DNA of 64,000 bases, from positions 1,302,001-1,366,000 of the forward strand of contig NC_009068.1 of assembly GCF_000209165.1 (NCBI RefSeq). The letters are read 5' to 3'. Position numbers and translations under genes: made by a program. The stretch's first letter is position 1, and each line of letters begins with the position of its first letter. Source of the stretch: Scheffersomyces stipitis CBS 6054 (lineage: Eukaryota > Ascomycota > Pichiomycetes > Serinales > Debaryomycetaceae). Positions 50,201-59,643 of the stretch are shown piece after piece. Under the pieces are notes generated by a model. It was not told the origin of the DNA. It made no database searches and saw nothing but the letters and a program-made list of their open reading frames with translations.

Positions 50201-50420
50201 ACATCTCATCCTCGGTAGCAGGTGCTGGCTTATGCTCAGGATGAGAACATGGATGTACAATTCCGTTCATGTCTAAGTATAAATTGTCTGTCTCTCCATT
50301 GGGGTTTGGATCCAGATACTTGGCTCCGCCAATTTCTTCGTCCACATCTTCTTCGACAACAGGCGAAATAATCTTCGGGTACTTGCGCGATAACCATCTA
50401 AAAAGAGCAGGAACACCCAT
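47256..50420 (-). CDS. RAT1: Nuclear 5'-3' exoribonuclease Rat1/Xrn2
   Basis: Exonuclease of 1054 residues acting in Pol II termination and rRNA/snoRNA processing, with Rai1. The N-terminal Xrn domain begins MGVPALFRWLSRKYP and holds the acidic catalytic residues in NLYLDMNGIVHPC, IAVDGVAPRAKMNQQRARRF, GEGEHKLM, YGLDADLIFLGL and FFVGNDFLPHLPSL. HPCSHPEHKP at the first motif and the mid-region distinguish Rat1 from Xrn1, which is also much longer. The C-terminal 160 residues (47259-47745) form a Q/N/G/Y-rich array of NQYG-type units ending in RGG-like text, a prion-like tail. CACGTG (50518-50523) and the PAC core GATGAG (50503-50508) lie close upstream. Confidence 0.95.
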   Translation of the reverse strand: MGVPALFRWLSRKYPKIISPVVEEDVDEEIGGAKYLDPNPNGETDNLYLDMNGIVHPCSHPEHKPAPATEDEMFLDIFTYTDRVLMMARPRKVLMIAVDGVAPRAKMNQQRARRFRAAQEAKIKQEEKERDIRERELRGEIIDTAIKEKRAWDSNAITPGTPFMGRLAEALRYWVAYKLSSDPGWADLQVIISDATVPGEGEHKLMSFIRSQRLDPLYNPNTKHCIYGLDADLIFLGLATHEPHFRVLREDVFANQDRQMRVSDQLLITAEQQAAITERDKKKPFLWLHVNVLREYLTVELFNPHLPFQYDFERAIDDWVFMCFFVGNDFLPHLPSLDVRDNGIDILVGCWKRLLPKLNDFLTCDGNLNLEGVEKLMGALAYKEDEIFRKRREMEVRREESRKRRKFVQEEEKALKSIYMNQVSKGSDKAPVTADVNMPLMTTSGENVDGYAQLSNKDIVHNRGIITKANMSNADAAAALKKLIDSKKNAGSLSAVEAVREAEQSVTNSETPSEEPSDDSRSDKKRTADDLDNATSTTGDADEESEDNGDVKLWEPGYRNRYYETKFGATSAEEIDRIRRDVVRSYLEGVSWCVLYYFQGCPSWQWYFPYHYAPFAADFTDLVDIVGEEGFKFDQGEPFRPYEQLMSVLPAASGHNLPEVFRPLMSSPDSEIIDFYPEDFKIDMNGAKMSWQGIALLPFIDETRLLKAVRGVYPQLTDAEVDRNTNKSEVLFISPKNSNYKRFHEVLYYDDSQDKVVFKFAKSSLAGIARKIELFNPDGKTFFPLLEGDMPNVQNRDFFQVYYSMPPKKHGKSMLLNGYIPHVSALTEEDKNNIMYGSYQRNYGGRFNAPPDNGEYINKGPSGKDVSLMYSLRRGGYRSYLEYMNGGNQEHDRQVQAQSQFNSNYRSGFGNDRFNGNNQYGNQYNRYGNQNGNQYGSNHYGNQYDNSQYGSQNHYRNQNQYGNQTHYGNNQYGRNQYNQGNQYQSDQYGNNQYGNQNQHGSQSQYGNNQYNNNGRNYNNYDNRRQSGQSGQSYSRQGSQSRGGFNNSGRNGYRR
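47259..47745 (-). repeat. Coding repeat array for the Q/N/G/Y tail of Rat1
   Basis: Degenerate tandem codon repeats encode NQYG, NQNQYG and similar units, ending with a perfect triple CGATTGGCC-type 9 bp repeat near 47324-47351 that encodes QSGQSGQS. The antisense strand is therefore open and hydrophobic, but this is a by-product. Confidence 0.85.
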
Positions 50421-50832
50421 TGTCGCTGATGCTGGAGATGTATGCCTTAAGAAAAAAGTCTAGTAGAGAATTTGAAATATTATAATTCAAGAATTTTTTG
50501 TAGATGAGATATGAGGTCACGTGATACTAATGATGAAGTGGGTGCAAAATGTATCAATTCTATATGTTTTTGTTATGATATCTAACTTAAGAGGGCTGGA
50601 AGTTGTTCTAAGGACTTATTATCAATATTTTAAATTAGAGTAAAAAAGAATATTCTGCCAATTTAAAAATTACTTCCATTGGATATTATGACAATATTGC
50701 CAAAAATGCTAAAATACTAGTTATGTTACGAATTGATTGTAAACTATTGATATGGTTGGATACCTTTTTATTATTATTTATTAAGAAACTACACTGACAG
50801 ACTCTCTATGAATAGCATCTAAGAGTGAATAT
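50421..50832. promoter_or_regulatory. Intergenic: RAT1 promoter with PAC and CACGTG
   Basis: 412 bp. PAC core GATGAG (50503-50508) and TCACGTGA (50517-50524) lie within 105 bp of the RAT1 ATG. The remainder is AT-rich 3' flank of the permease gene. Confidence 0.5.
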
Positions 50833-52575
50833 TCACTTCTTCTCATCTACGAATTCCGAAACTTCCTGGGGCTGGATCTCAGAATCGACATCAGAGTTGT
50901 ATAAGATAATTCCGTTTTCTCTAGCATTCTGTCTTTCCTCTCTCTTGTAGAACCACAAGACTACCAAAGTCCAAATAGAAAGAGCGACACCACTGGCAGC
51001 TGTGAACGAGAACCCCTTGATAAATCTTGGCGCTTCCACCGTTGGCCATACCAAAACAGCAATCCAAGCAGTTGATTGTTGAGCAAGAATGTTCATGGTA
51101 ACCAAAACAACCTGTCTTTCACGAATATCTTTACGACAGATGTCACCTTGCCACGAGTACAAGACTGGAGCCATGGCCCATCCAAAGTATTGGAGACAAA
51201 ATGCAAACCACTTTGCCTTCTCTGGAACGTCCCAAACTGCCAAAATAAGGTTTCCAAGAACATTGAATACTTGAGAAAACAATATGGCACCCCAACGAGT
51301 ATTGAAAAGATCAGCAAAACTACAAGTCAAAATCAACCAAAGGAGACCAAGAGCAGGAGTCAAAGCAGTGTAATCTTGAAGCTGCCCTGGACTGAATCTT
51401 GGGGTTACACCATCAGACTTTGTTAACGATTTCAACCACAATGCATAAGAACCAGAAGAACCATTACTGTTGTTCCAACAGAATATATTCCACAAAGACA
51501 ACACATAAATGTGCCATGAGCTGAATATAGATTTCCAAATGTCCAAATTGAAGAAGTGCTTTACAGCATTTTCTCTTGGTTTGTAGTTCTTCTGATCCTT
51601 AATCATACGACGTCTGGCAATTCGTATATCATCATCACTCAAGAATGGAGAGTAGCAATCTTGAGGGGTACCTGGAATCATGTAGAAACCCAAGATACCA
51701 ACAATCACAGAAATAATACCATCCATGATAAAAATCCATTGCCATGGTTCAAGTCCACCAATTCCACCCATAGTCCTCATGATAGCACCGGAAAGTAAAC
51801 CGGAAGTCAAGATACCCAAGTACTGACCGAGATAATAGAAACCAGCTCTTCTCGTAATCTCAGCAGTACTTCCCTTAAACCAAGAGGCGAATAAGGCATG
51901 GTATGCAATATAAGCACACGATTCAAAACTACCAATGAAGAATCTGAGCACTTTCAATGTAGCAACGTTTTCGACCCTGTACAAGGAAATTGTCAAGATT
52001 GACCAGCAAAGATCCAACATAGGAAGAACGTAGTTCATAGGAAGTGCATAAAGGATGTACATGAACGGAATTTGAAAAACAATGTTACCAACGGAGAACA
52101 TCACTTGAGTGTTAACAAAGTCATTGCCTTGCATGTTAATAGATTCACGTAAACCACCAACATACGCATTGGTAAGATTAGTTTGATCCAAATATTTAAC
52201 CCAGTAGGCCATCAACGAGTAAAAAGTAAGAAGAAGGTCAATCTTCATGATAACACGGCGTTCTTCTGGAGTATCATCGTCATGAAACCATTTGTACCAT
52301 TTACGTCTTTGTTTGACCTTGCTTGTCACACGATATTCGTATTCGTTAAAGAAATTGTACCATTTACGGTTCTTTTCATCTCTGTATTCCAAGGACAGTT
52401 CAACGTCACGAGTCTCTTCGTTGATACTATTCTTTTCTGAATTAGTTTCGGAATCTAGCGAAAGCTTATCCTCGTCAGGCACAATAAAGTTACCGTTCTC
52501 GTCTTCGTCAACGATCCGCCTGACAGGGAGAAATCCCCATTTCATACGTCCAATTACAGTGCCTATGTAGCTCAT
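50833..52575 (-). CDS. SEO1: Seo1-like permease, Dal5/allantoate family (MFS)
   Basis: Twelve-helix anion:cation symporter of 580 residues. It resembles S. cerevisiae Seo1 along its whole length: RMKWGFLPVRRIVDE at the start, YRDEKNRKWYNFFNEYEYRV, KIDLLLTFYSLMAYWVKYLDQTNLTNAYVGGL in helix 1, RFFIGSFESCAYIAYHALF, FYYLGQYLGILTSG, WNIFCWNNSN, LQYFGWAMAPVLYSWQGDICR and YKREERQNARENGIILYN at the end. The family carries allantoate, vitamins and small peptides; Seo1 influences ethionine sulfoxide sensitivity and its natural substrate is unclear. ATG 52573-52575 is chosen because the ten upstream codons begin at a TTG. SEO1 is expanded in xylose-utilising yeasts, so other paralogues are likely elsewhere. 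Confidence 0.85.
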   Translation of the reverse strand: MSYIGTVIGRMKWGFLPVRRIVDEDENGNFIVPDEDKLSLDSETNSEKNSINEETRDVELSLEYRDEKNRKWYNFFNEYEYRVTSKVKQRRKWYKWFHDDDTPEERRVIMKIDLLLTFYSLMAYWVKYLDQTNLTNAYVGGLRESINMQGNDFVNTQVMFSVGNIVFQIPFMYILYALPMNYVLPMLDLCWSILTISLYRVENVATLKVLRFFIGSFESCAYIAYHALFASWFKGSTAEITRRAGFYYLGQYLGILTSGLLSGAIMRTMGGIGGLEPWQWIFIMDGIISVIVGILGFYMIPGTPQDCYSPFLSDDDIRIARRRMIKDQKNYKPRENAVKHFFNLDIWKSIFSSWHIYVLSLWNIFCWNNSNGSSGSYALWLKSLTKSDGVTPRFSPGQLQDYTALTPALGLLWLILTCSFADLFNTRWGAILFSQVFNVLGNLILAVWDVPEKAKWFAFCLQYFGWAMAPVLYSWQGDICRKDIRERQVVLVTMNILAQQSTAWIAVLVWPTVEAPRFIKGFSFTAASGVALSIWTLVVLWFYKREERQNARENGIILYNSDVDSEIQPQEVSEFVDEKK

Positions 52576-55167
52576 CTCTGGACTGTGGTTACATCTCAAA
52601 ATCAACCCTGATTCTTTTTCAAGATAGATCTCCCGTTTTATACAAATCGGGATCCCCCAATCATTTTTTGCAATATAAAATTAAGACACCAAGGTGTGGC
52701 TGGATATGCAGAAAGATGCGTCTAATCAACGCTTCTTTTAGGCAAACAAAAAATTTGTGCAGAAAATATTAGATAAAAATTTTAGCCGCCAGAATGAATA
52801 TACTACATCAACAAATGGTTCAGCCTTTTCCGAAAAATCATCCTTACGCAGTGAAGCAATTGCATGGAAATACTTTTACACTTCTCCTTGCTTCGGAAAG
52901 AAGCGGCCTTCTCCGACACTAGTAGTTCATACAACCATATGTGATTATCTAGATAGCAAGAGAAAACGAAAAGACGACTTTCGCTAAATTACAAGAGTTT
53001 CACATCAAAAACATCAAGGCAGTTAAACCACAATCGCGAAGGATCTTGGCATTACTTTTGGAACTCATATGTTGTTTTCATGGTGACTCGTAAATAATCA
53101 TTGTATAATTATTGTTGTACGGCAAAGAGTGGATGTCGAGTCAGCACGTGATCTCAAAGTCCATCTTGAAATCCATACTTCGCCGTGGGCACATTTAACA
53201 CGGGCGGAATTCGGCTATTTCGGTCTAGTGACATCGTTCTGTTTTCCAAGAGCGCATTGGAGGACAATTCCCTGAAGATTCCGTGTCTCAGTGTTGAAAT
53301 ATTTTGGATAAAATCATAAAATAATTTCAAGGAAGATAAGTACTGTGGCGGCAATTCCTCAGCGCAAGAACCTTTATCATTACGGTACTTCTTTCCCCCA
53401 TGTACTATAATTTTGTTTAAGTGTTTGGCATGATAATTCACACTTCCCATAGTTGAGGGCTGCTGCTGTAAATCTTCAAATTCGTCGTTACTGTGGAAGT
53501 ATTACTGGAACTGCATGTTAGGTTAAGTATAGCGATAGGGCAAAAATCGTTATCAGTATAGGTGTCTTGCTAGTAACATAATAACCTATTGCTTTTAATG
53601 ATTGCTTGATGCCTTTACCTGCAGTTTCGGGTAATTACTCAGTACTTGGTAATTTAATGTAATGTACTTGATAGGAATTTACCAGCTGCCTGCTTAATAC
53701 CTATCAATACTGAGTTCCACGTTAGTAGCCAGTACAATAAACACTCATACAGTGAAAATAGTATTTAACCTCTTTTCTGAGGTAATCTCTCTATTTATAC
53801 AGTATAGCGACTGGAACTAGTATAAACTAGACCTCGAAAAGTAGTCATAGCAGCTATTGGAAAATTTTAATACAGTCGAAGAGATTGTTAATACTATCCA
53901 GCTAAGATGGATTTTCATTTGCCTTGTTTTTAAAGTACAGTAGAGTTGGTATAAAAAAATGCCTTTTGTTGCTGATTAACCTGTCTTTTTTTGTCGGAGG
54001 CAAGTGGAGACACCAGCAGCGACTTTAAATGATTTTATGCTACTAGAAAGTTACAATGCAGCCAGTGGTGTCGACTCTAGAAGCCAAAAACAAAATCTCA
54101 AATTTTTCTACACCTAGGAAACCTTCTTCAACGTATAAACATTCGGATTCGGAAAGCAACTTTGCAAAAAGCTACTCTATTCCGAAGAACAAACTCTTAG
54201 CAACACAAAGTGGGATAAAGCGTGCTTTTTCTAGTTTACACTTCCGTAGCTTTGCAATTCCCCTATTCCAAAATAATGCGAGCAGGAATGGCCATGCCTT
54301 GAAATATATGGGGTACAATTTGACGTCGTGTCGAAAGGCAAGTAGAAAATGGAAATAACTCCGGAAATGGTCGAAATGCGGAGAGATATGGAGAAAAAGA
54401 TGAATATTGCAGCAAAGATGCCTATTCGGTTGTGTATGAACTCCGCGATATCCTGAAGCTTCTGGTGGTGCACAGGATAAAATCCTGATTTATGCATTCT
54501 GGAACATCTTCTAATAAGGATAGCACTTGCGTTAGCTCTATATAAGGGATAATGGAACCCCAAGCATATTGTCACCTAACCACCAGTGAAGGCACATTTC
54601 CGGCGGCTGTCAAACCAGGAAATTGCTATGTCGGGATTATCTCCACTGGTCGCAGCTTACCGATTCTCTCATTCTTGGGATTGCATTCAGTTGAGAGCCA
54701 ACAATTTATGAAACAGAGGAATCGAGGTGCGTGGACGTGTGGAACTGAGATACGTATCGGCCATAAGGCTGGGAATTTGTGGAGGTGTCCCCATATTTGT
54801 TGAATTTTCAATTGCTGGCAAATTTAGCGCCGATAGTAATTGATGTTTAATCTGAAGTTGAAATAAAAATAATTGCTGACTGTACCTGACCCCTCTCTAA
54901 AGCGGAAAAGCCTGGTGTACTTCAAACACCTTTTGAAAGTAGTTGGTGGGATATTCGTTTCCACTTCATTGAGAGCCTCCCCAGACATACCCCACATCTT
55001 CCGAGAAAACCACCCTGAGACGGGCGTCACGTTTAAATCAATTGTAGAAATTGTAAATGTAGTATAAATATATAAATGTAACTAACAATTTCTTATTATT
55101 TGCTGGAAAAATGAAGATTTGGACTTTGATTCAGTAACTTCAAAAATCAAGAACTTAAACAACAAAA
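52576..55167. other. Large intergenic between permease and alcohol dehydrogenase
   Basis: About 2.6 kb. A 98-codon minus-strand frame at 53154-53450 has protein-like composition but no known domain (see findings). Near 53637-53715 there is an interrupted inverted repeat. The frames at 54056-54358, 54231-54575 and 54552-54811 overlap or lack features and are not called. The last 300 bp are the alcohol dehydrogenase promoter. Confidence 0.4.
53637..53715. repeat. Interrupted inverted repeat with internal duplication
   Basis: The right arm CCTATCAATACTGAGT (53700-53715) pairs with ACTCAGTA (53637-53644) plus TTGATAGG (53668-53675). The left arm is split by 23 bp bounded by a GTACTTG direct repeat, as if slippage had duplicated part of it. 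Confidence 0.55.
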
Positions 55168-56292
55168 ATGACAACTACTAGCGCTATCGTAACTTACAAG
55201 TCTGATGACCCAAAGACTCCTAACTGGAAGTGGGAAACTGGCATCAAGGTGAGAGACGAGCTTAAGGAGCATGAAGTTTTGGTTGACATGAAGTCCACAG
55301 GACTTTGTCACACCGATATCTTCATGAGTACAGGTGACCAGAACGGAGGTCCTAAGATCTTGGGCCACGAAGGAACTGGTATTGTCCTTAAGATTGGATC
55401 TAAGGTAACCAATGTTTCTGTTGGAGATCCAGTCATTCTTTCGTTCACTTACTGTGACAAATGTCCACCTTGCAAGTCTGGTGTTCCAGGTTACTGTTAC
55501 GAATTCCCACAGGGTAACTTGGTCAATAATGACCTTGAAGACACTTTTGTATTGGACAACCAAAAGATTGAAGCTAAATTCTTCGGTCAATCTTCTTTCT
55601 CCAAGGTTGGGGTTGTCAACGAAGCCAGTGTGATAGGCGTCAAGGATTTGAACGTCGATCCTGAGACTTTGAAGAGATTTGGACCATTGGGATGTGGCTT
55701 CCTCACTGGAGCTGGTGCCATTTACAATGCTGGTGAAGCCAAGAAAGGTGAAAGTTGTGTAATCTACGGTCTCGGTGGAGTTGGTTTTGCAGGCATGATG
55801 GCTGCGAAAATCGCTGGTTGTAATCCTATCATTGGTGTGGATATTAATCAGAACAAATTGGATTTGGCCAAAAAGTTTGGTGCTACTCACACCATTCTTG
55901 GAGGTGACGATGACGAAGTCCATAAGAAGATTGTTGAGATCACTGGCTATGGCGCAGATCTTTCTTTGGAATGTATTGGTGGCTCCAGGTTCATCAACAA
56001 TGCCATTAACAATGCTTCGCACTGTGGAAAAATCGTCTACGTCGGATTGGGCAGTTTTACTGATGTTCTTTCGCTTCCTACTTTCCCATTTATGATGGGA
56101 GGTAAGAAGTTGATTGGCTGTACCGAAGGTAATGCCATTCCTAGAGAGTTCATTCCTAAGATGATCGAATGGCATTCCAAGGGCCAATTCCCAATCGAAG
56201 AATTACAGAAGGTTTACAAGGTTGAAGATTTCGCTCAAGCTTTGGCTGACATGAAGGCAGGTACTGTTGTGAAGCCAATATTAGTGTACTAA
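55168..56292 (+). CDS. Zinc alcohol dehydrogenase, aryl/benzyl-alcohol type
   Basis: Medium-chain zinc dehydrogenase of 374 residues. The catalytic zinc ligands are Cys in GLCHTDIF, His-Glu in GHEGTG and Cys in GPLGCGFLTGAGA. The structural zinc has the four-Cys loop CDKCPPCKSGVPGYC (C-x2-C-x2-C-x7-C). The Rossmann loop GLGGVGFAGMMAAK ends in GVDINQNKL, whose Asp favours NAD. Size and segment order match the class-III-like branch with bacterial benzyl-alcohol dehydrogenases rather than the shorter yeast fermentative ADH1. Codons are biased with no CTG seen. Substrate is not determined; aromatic or long-chain alcohols are the family expectation. Confidence 0.88.
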   Translation: MTTTSAIVTYKSDDPKTPNWKWETGIKVRDELKEHEVLVDMKSTGLCHTDIFMSTGDQNGGPKILGHEGTGIVLKIGSKVTNVSVGDPVILSFTYCDKCPPCKSGVPGYCYEFPQGNLVNNDLEDTFVLDNQKIEAKFFGQSSFSKVGVVNEASVIGVKDLNVDPETLKRFGPLGCGFLTGAGAIYNAGEAKKGESCVIYGLGGVGFAGMMAAKIAGCNPIIGVDINQNKLDLAKKFGATHTILGGDDDEVHKKIVEITGYGADLSLECIGGSRFINNAINNASHCGKIVYVGLGSFTDVLSLPTFPFMMGGKKLIGCTEGNAIPREFIPKMIEWHSKGQFPIEELQKVYKVEDFAQALADMKAGTVVKPILVY

Positions 56293-56585
56293 TAGCGTAG
56301 ATAGTTATTTCGTATATTTCAGAAAAAAGTAGTATATCTTCAAGAAACGTAACTATATTATAGTTGCAAAGGCAAGCTAAAAGAACAATACGAGAATGAA
56401 ATAATATTGAGGTATAAACAAACGCCCCAGCAGACAGACATGTTGGATGGGATATAGCGGGGGCCAGTACGTTTTGAAACTTTGTTTTACGAGAACGAAC
56501 AATTCAATGAAATGGAATGCTATTGTAATGGATAGGTTAAATTCTTTTATTGAATCCTAGACCTAAAAATTTATTAAAAACTAAC

Positions 56586-57110
56586 TCAAGAAAGCTTGGA
56601 ATGCTTTTCCAAAACGAAGAAATAAGGAAGGGGAGCGTCCTTGTGGTCCATGTAGCCAAAGAATGTATTTTCATCCACCTTCTTGAAAGTGTCGTTGATT
56701 GGAACTTGGTCATAGAACATAGAAACCGTAGTTGCACCTCTGAAGACAATGGTCTTCAATCTGCATCTTGATGCTTCCGCCTTCAATGAGGCATTGCCTC
56801 TAATAGGTTTGCCTTGATTAAGACTTTCGAATAATGCAAGAGGATCACAGGCATAAACGTCTTCTCCGTCGTCTTTGTCACTGTTGTAGATCAATAAAGG
56901 TTGTCCATTGTTAGCGTCATAGAATTCTTTGCCAAACCAACCATTGGCAGACAACAAACCTTCTAATGGGTGACCTGTAATAACTTCGTAACCCTTCAAT
57001 TTCCATCCAACCAAGTCTTCTACTGAAGCAGGAGGAAGCGAATCGAACACTTCAAATGCATCTTCTGGGGTAGCCTTCCGGGACTTGCTGATATCTGCAA
57101 AAGTAACCAT
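56586..57110 (-). CDS. GXWXG/DUF4334 domain protein
   Basis: Protein of 174 residues. The N-terminal GXWXG domain reads SVEDLVGWKLKGYEVITGHPLEGLLSANGWFGKEF. The C-terminal DUF4334 part includes RCRLKTIVFRGATTVSMFYDQVPINDTFKKVDENTFFGYMD. No catalytic function is established for these domains. ATG 57108-57110 is chosen since MVTFADISKSRKATPED fits the family start; an in-frame ATG at 57207-57209 would add a hydrophobic leader of 33 residues and cannot be excluded. It converges with the alcohol dehydrogenase, stops 293 bp apart. Confidence 0.8.
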   Translation of the reverse strand: MVTFADISKSRKATPEDAFEVFDSLPPASVEDLVGWKLKGYEVITGHPLEGLLSANGWFGKEFYDANNGQPLLIYNSDKDDGEDVYACDPLALFESLNQGKPIRGNASLKAEASRCRLKTIVFRGATTVSMFYDQVPINDTFKKVDENTFFGYMDHKDAPLPYFFVLEKHSKLS

Positions 57111-57516
57111 TGTCAAAAGATGTGATTTAAGAAATATTGTTTTTTTAATAAATAAAGAACAATGCAGAGCTTGAACGATCTCCAAACCCATAAAACTTGG
57201 AATTTGCATTTCTTATATAGTTCTTTTACATTTCCCCACGGTTGCTGCCGCTTTAAGAAAAAGAGATTAGTCGCTTAACGCCCTTGCAGACAAAAATACT
57301 CTGACTGTACCACAACAATCAGGGTCCACGGTATATTTACAAACACATAGCATGACTAAGTTATTCTTAATAAAACAACACCTCCCAGAGGTCAGATATT
57401 ATTGAAGTGTCCTGAACGATAAAGGGACTTGTTGTTTTTGCCTACGTTTTCGCAACTGCTATATAACTACATTCCTGTTTAGAGAGAGTTCAGTCTGTAA
57501 TTAAATCACAACTAGC
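57111..57516. other. Intergenic between DUF4334 gene and bZIP gene
   Basis: About 400 bp: promoter of the DUF4334 gene and 3' flank of the bZIP gene. AAAGGGACT near 57421 is an STRE-like word only by part. No gene seen. Confidence 0.4.
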
Positions 57517-59151
57517 CTAAGTCGATGATGGCTGAGAAACCAATACCGGCCGTATTATCATGTTGGGGTCAGTATCATCTATATCTTCCACTATTAGGTT
57601 ACTTGGGACTACTTTGGAGTAGCGAAATCCGTAAGATCTAGTTAATTTCCAATTGTTGGGGTTGGTGATGCCAGCATTGACCAACTCGGCACTAGAGATA
57701 TTGGGAACCATATTGAGGCTAACTCCTTCCATGCGCTGCTGCATTTCCAAAGTGATAACATCTTTCAATTGTTGGACGAAAAAAAGCTTTTCCGGCTGTA
57801 GGGATTGGGTCATCCTAATCACGACGTTATCCATGACTTCATCCATAGATCCTGAGAATTCCATTTGGTCGGCATTCCGAAGTAAGGCATCTCGGAACTC
57901 CGGCCAGACGATGAAGTTGATTAGATGCTTGTAGGGAATGTTATTTTCGAGATAGTACTCCTGGAGTGCTGTTGGCTTGAAGAATCCTGGAAACAACACT
58001 GGAACCCGTGGAGAACTGATATGGTATTGCGAAATCGAACTCATCGAAGGATGATCTTTCAAGTACTTGTGTCTTAGCCTCTTTTCTAATTCAACAAGCA
58101 TCTTTTGCATCACTTTGTTGTTTTCTTGGGAAGGATTATCCGGAAATAGAAGATGACGTAGGAACCTGAGCTCTGGGCGTTCACATAGAATTAGCAAAAG
58201 CTGGCCACAAACCCACTGGAAGCCTCCTAGTGCCAATGTGAATCCCTGGATTCCTGGAAGTTGTTCAAGGATAGTTTCAGCGTAGTCTACAAGAACGTTA
58301 ATCATGTTCTGGTTGGTTATGGTTGATGGCCCTAGTTCGGCATGCTTGCTAATAATGTCGTTGACCGAACTCCGGAAGCTCAGCTCGATGTTGTCGAATA
58401 CCCTAGGCGTAAAGTACAGGGATAAAGACATGATTGATGGGTGAAAAAAGGATTCGAAAGCCGAGATCAGATGCGGTGTATGAATTTTGCTTGAGTAGCT
58501 GTCGCTTAGTACAATGTTCTCATTGACCGGATCATTGGCTAGTATTATGGGTGACCCTGACATTCCTGAGATTGGTGTTGACTCTGGTAAATCCGTCGAT
58601 GTTATTAGAGGTGCACCGGTTGCTATTATAGTTGTGCTAGTTTGTAGTGGTAGTATAGGTTCTCCTACTTGGTATGCATCCACAGGTATGCTGACTGAGT
58701 GTGAACTTGGTTCATTGCGATTAGCAATTTCTGCTGTCGCTATTTGTGGAGTGTTTATATCGCCAGAGGACCCAACAACGTCCTGCTTGGGACTTGGTGT
58801 AGTAGAGCTCACCGATGTGTTAGGACTAATGGTTTCTAGTGCATTTGTATTACTTCTTGTTTGCGATGCCTCATCCATAGGTGACACGGTTTTACAATCG
58901 TCAAAGACATCAAGCTTCAACAGTAAGAATTGATCAAGTTCTTTCAAAGCCGATGAAGCTGTAGACACTTTTGTTCTGATTTCTGTCAAAATTCTGGCAA
59001 ATTGGGCAGATTCTTGATTTGCATGGCGAAGTTGCTTGACTTCTTCTTCGAGTGCTTGAATTCTATCGGCCTGTCTCGCGCGGTGTTTTCGCTGACTGAT
59101 CTTGTTCTGGAGTCTTTTCCGCTCTTTACGTGACTGGTCATTAGGAGCCAT
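57517..59151 (-). CDS. bZIP transcription factor with C-terminal DUF3425-like region
   Basis: Protein of 544 residues. A basic-leucine-zipper domain lies at the very N-terminus: SRKERKRLQNKISQRKHRARQADRIQALEEEVKQL, with the N-x7-R DNA contact (NKISQRKHR) of Pap1/AP-1-like fungal factors. A Ser/Thr/Pro-rich linker follows. The C-terminal half (about 220-520) has the helical DUF3425 look: DYAETILEQLPGIQGFTLALGGFQWVCGQLLLIL, FLRHLLFPDNP and FIVWPEFRDALL. Such proteins are common in filamentous fungi and rarer in yeasts. ATG 59149-59151 is chosen; earlier codons start at TTG. Target genes unknown. Confidence 0.85.
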   Translation of the reverse strand: MAPNDQSRKERKRLQNKISQRKHRARQADRIQALEEEVKQLRHANQESAQFARILTEIRTKVSTASSALKELDQFLLLKLDVFDDCKTVSPMDEASQTRSNTNALETISPNTSVSSTTPSPKQDVVGSSGDINTPQIATAEIANRNEPSSHSVSIPVDAYQVGEPILPLQTSTTIIATGAPLITSTDLPESTPISGMSGSPIILANDPVNENIVLSDSYSSKIHTPHLISAFESFFHPSIMSLSLYFTPRVFDNIELSFRSSVNDIISKHAELGPSTITNQNMINVLVDYAETILEQLPGIQGFTLALGGFQWVCGQLLLILCERPELRFLRHLLFPDNPSQENNKVMQKMLVELEKRLRHKYLKDHPSMSSISQYHISSPRVPVLFPGFFKPTALQEYYLENNIPYKHLINFIVWPEFRDALLRNADQMEFSGSMDEVMDNVVIRMTQSLQPEKLFFVQQLKDVITLEMQQRMEGVSLNMVPNISSAELVNAGITNPNNWKLTRSYGFRYSKVVPSNLIVEDIDDTDPNMIIRPVLVSQPSST

Positions 59152-59643
59152 TCTGATAAGCCAAATGTATATATTTGAATGTTGGTGGAATTCGTAAGGC
59201 TTTATCAAAATTCATCTCAATAGTGTCATGAAGCAAGGTTTGTGTAGAACAGCTAAAGTTTTTTGTAATATTTTTCTGGAGTATTTTTTGCGCTCTAAGG
59301 TGAAGTTTAGTGTACTGCATATTTATTTTGTTGCAGAAGCATACCCCGCAAAAAGAAGATAGACACCACCTCCGGAATCCGGACCTGACCAAACGGGATT
59401 GCACCTCCTGCTATCAAATGCCTCTATGCTCTCTTTTTGAGAGATTGTTCACAACAAGTCCGAATGGGCCTCTTGTATGTCGGAGTTGTGTCTGACTGCT
59501 CCTCAGACTGGAATTAAGTTTGGATTTCTGTTTAAGAGTCCGAGTTTTCACCCATTTCATATATCTACCCTCTTCAGAATGTTAAACATTTGTATTTGCA
59601 TATTCCCTTAAAGATCTACCCATTTATCTAGTTGTCCAAGACG
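59152..59643. other. Divergent intergenic: bZIP gene / copper ATPase
   Basis: 492 bp. An in-frame stop (TAG 59628-59630) fixes the ATPase frame from the left. A small frame at 59310-59495 has several Cys but no known domain and is not called. Confidence 0.45.

Noticed and set aside
55147..56187. 346-codon open frame antisense to the alcohol dehydrogenase
   Set aside because: It mirrors the dehydrogenase almost end to end; strong codon bias on the sense strand keeps the antisense frame open. No domain is visible in it.
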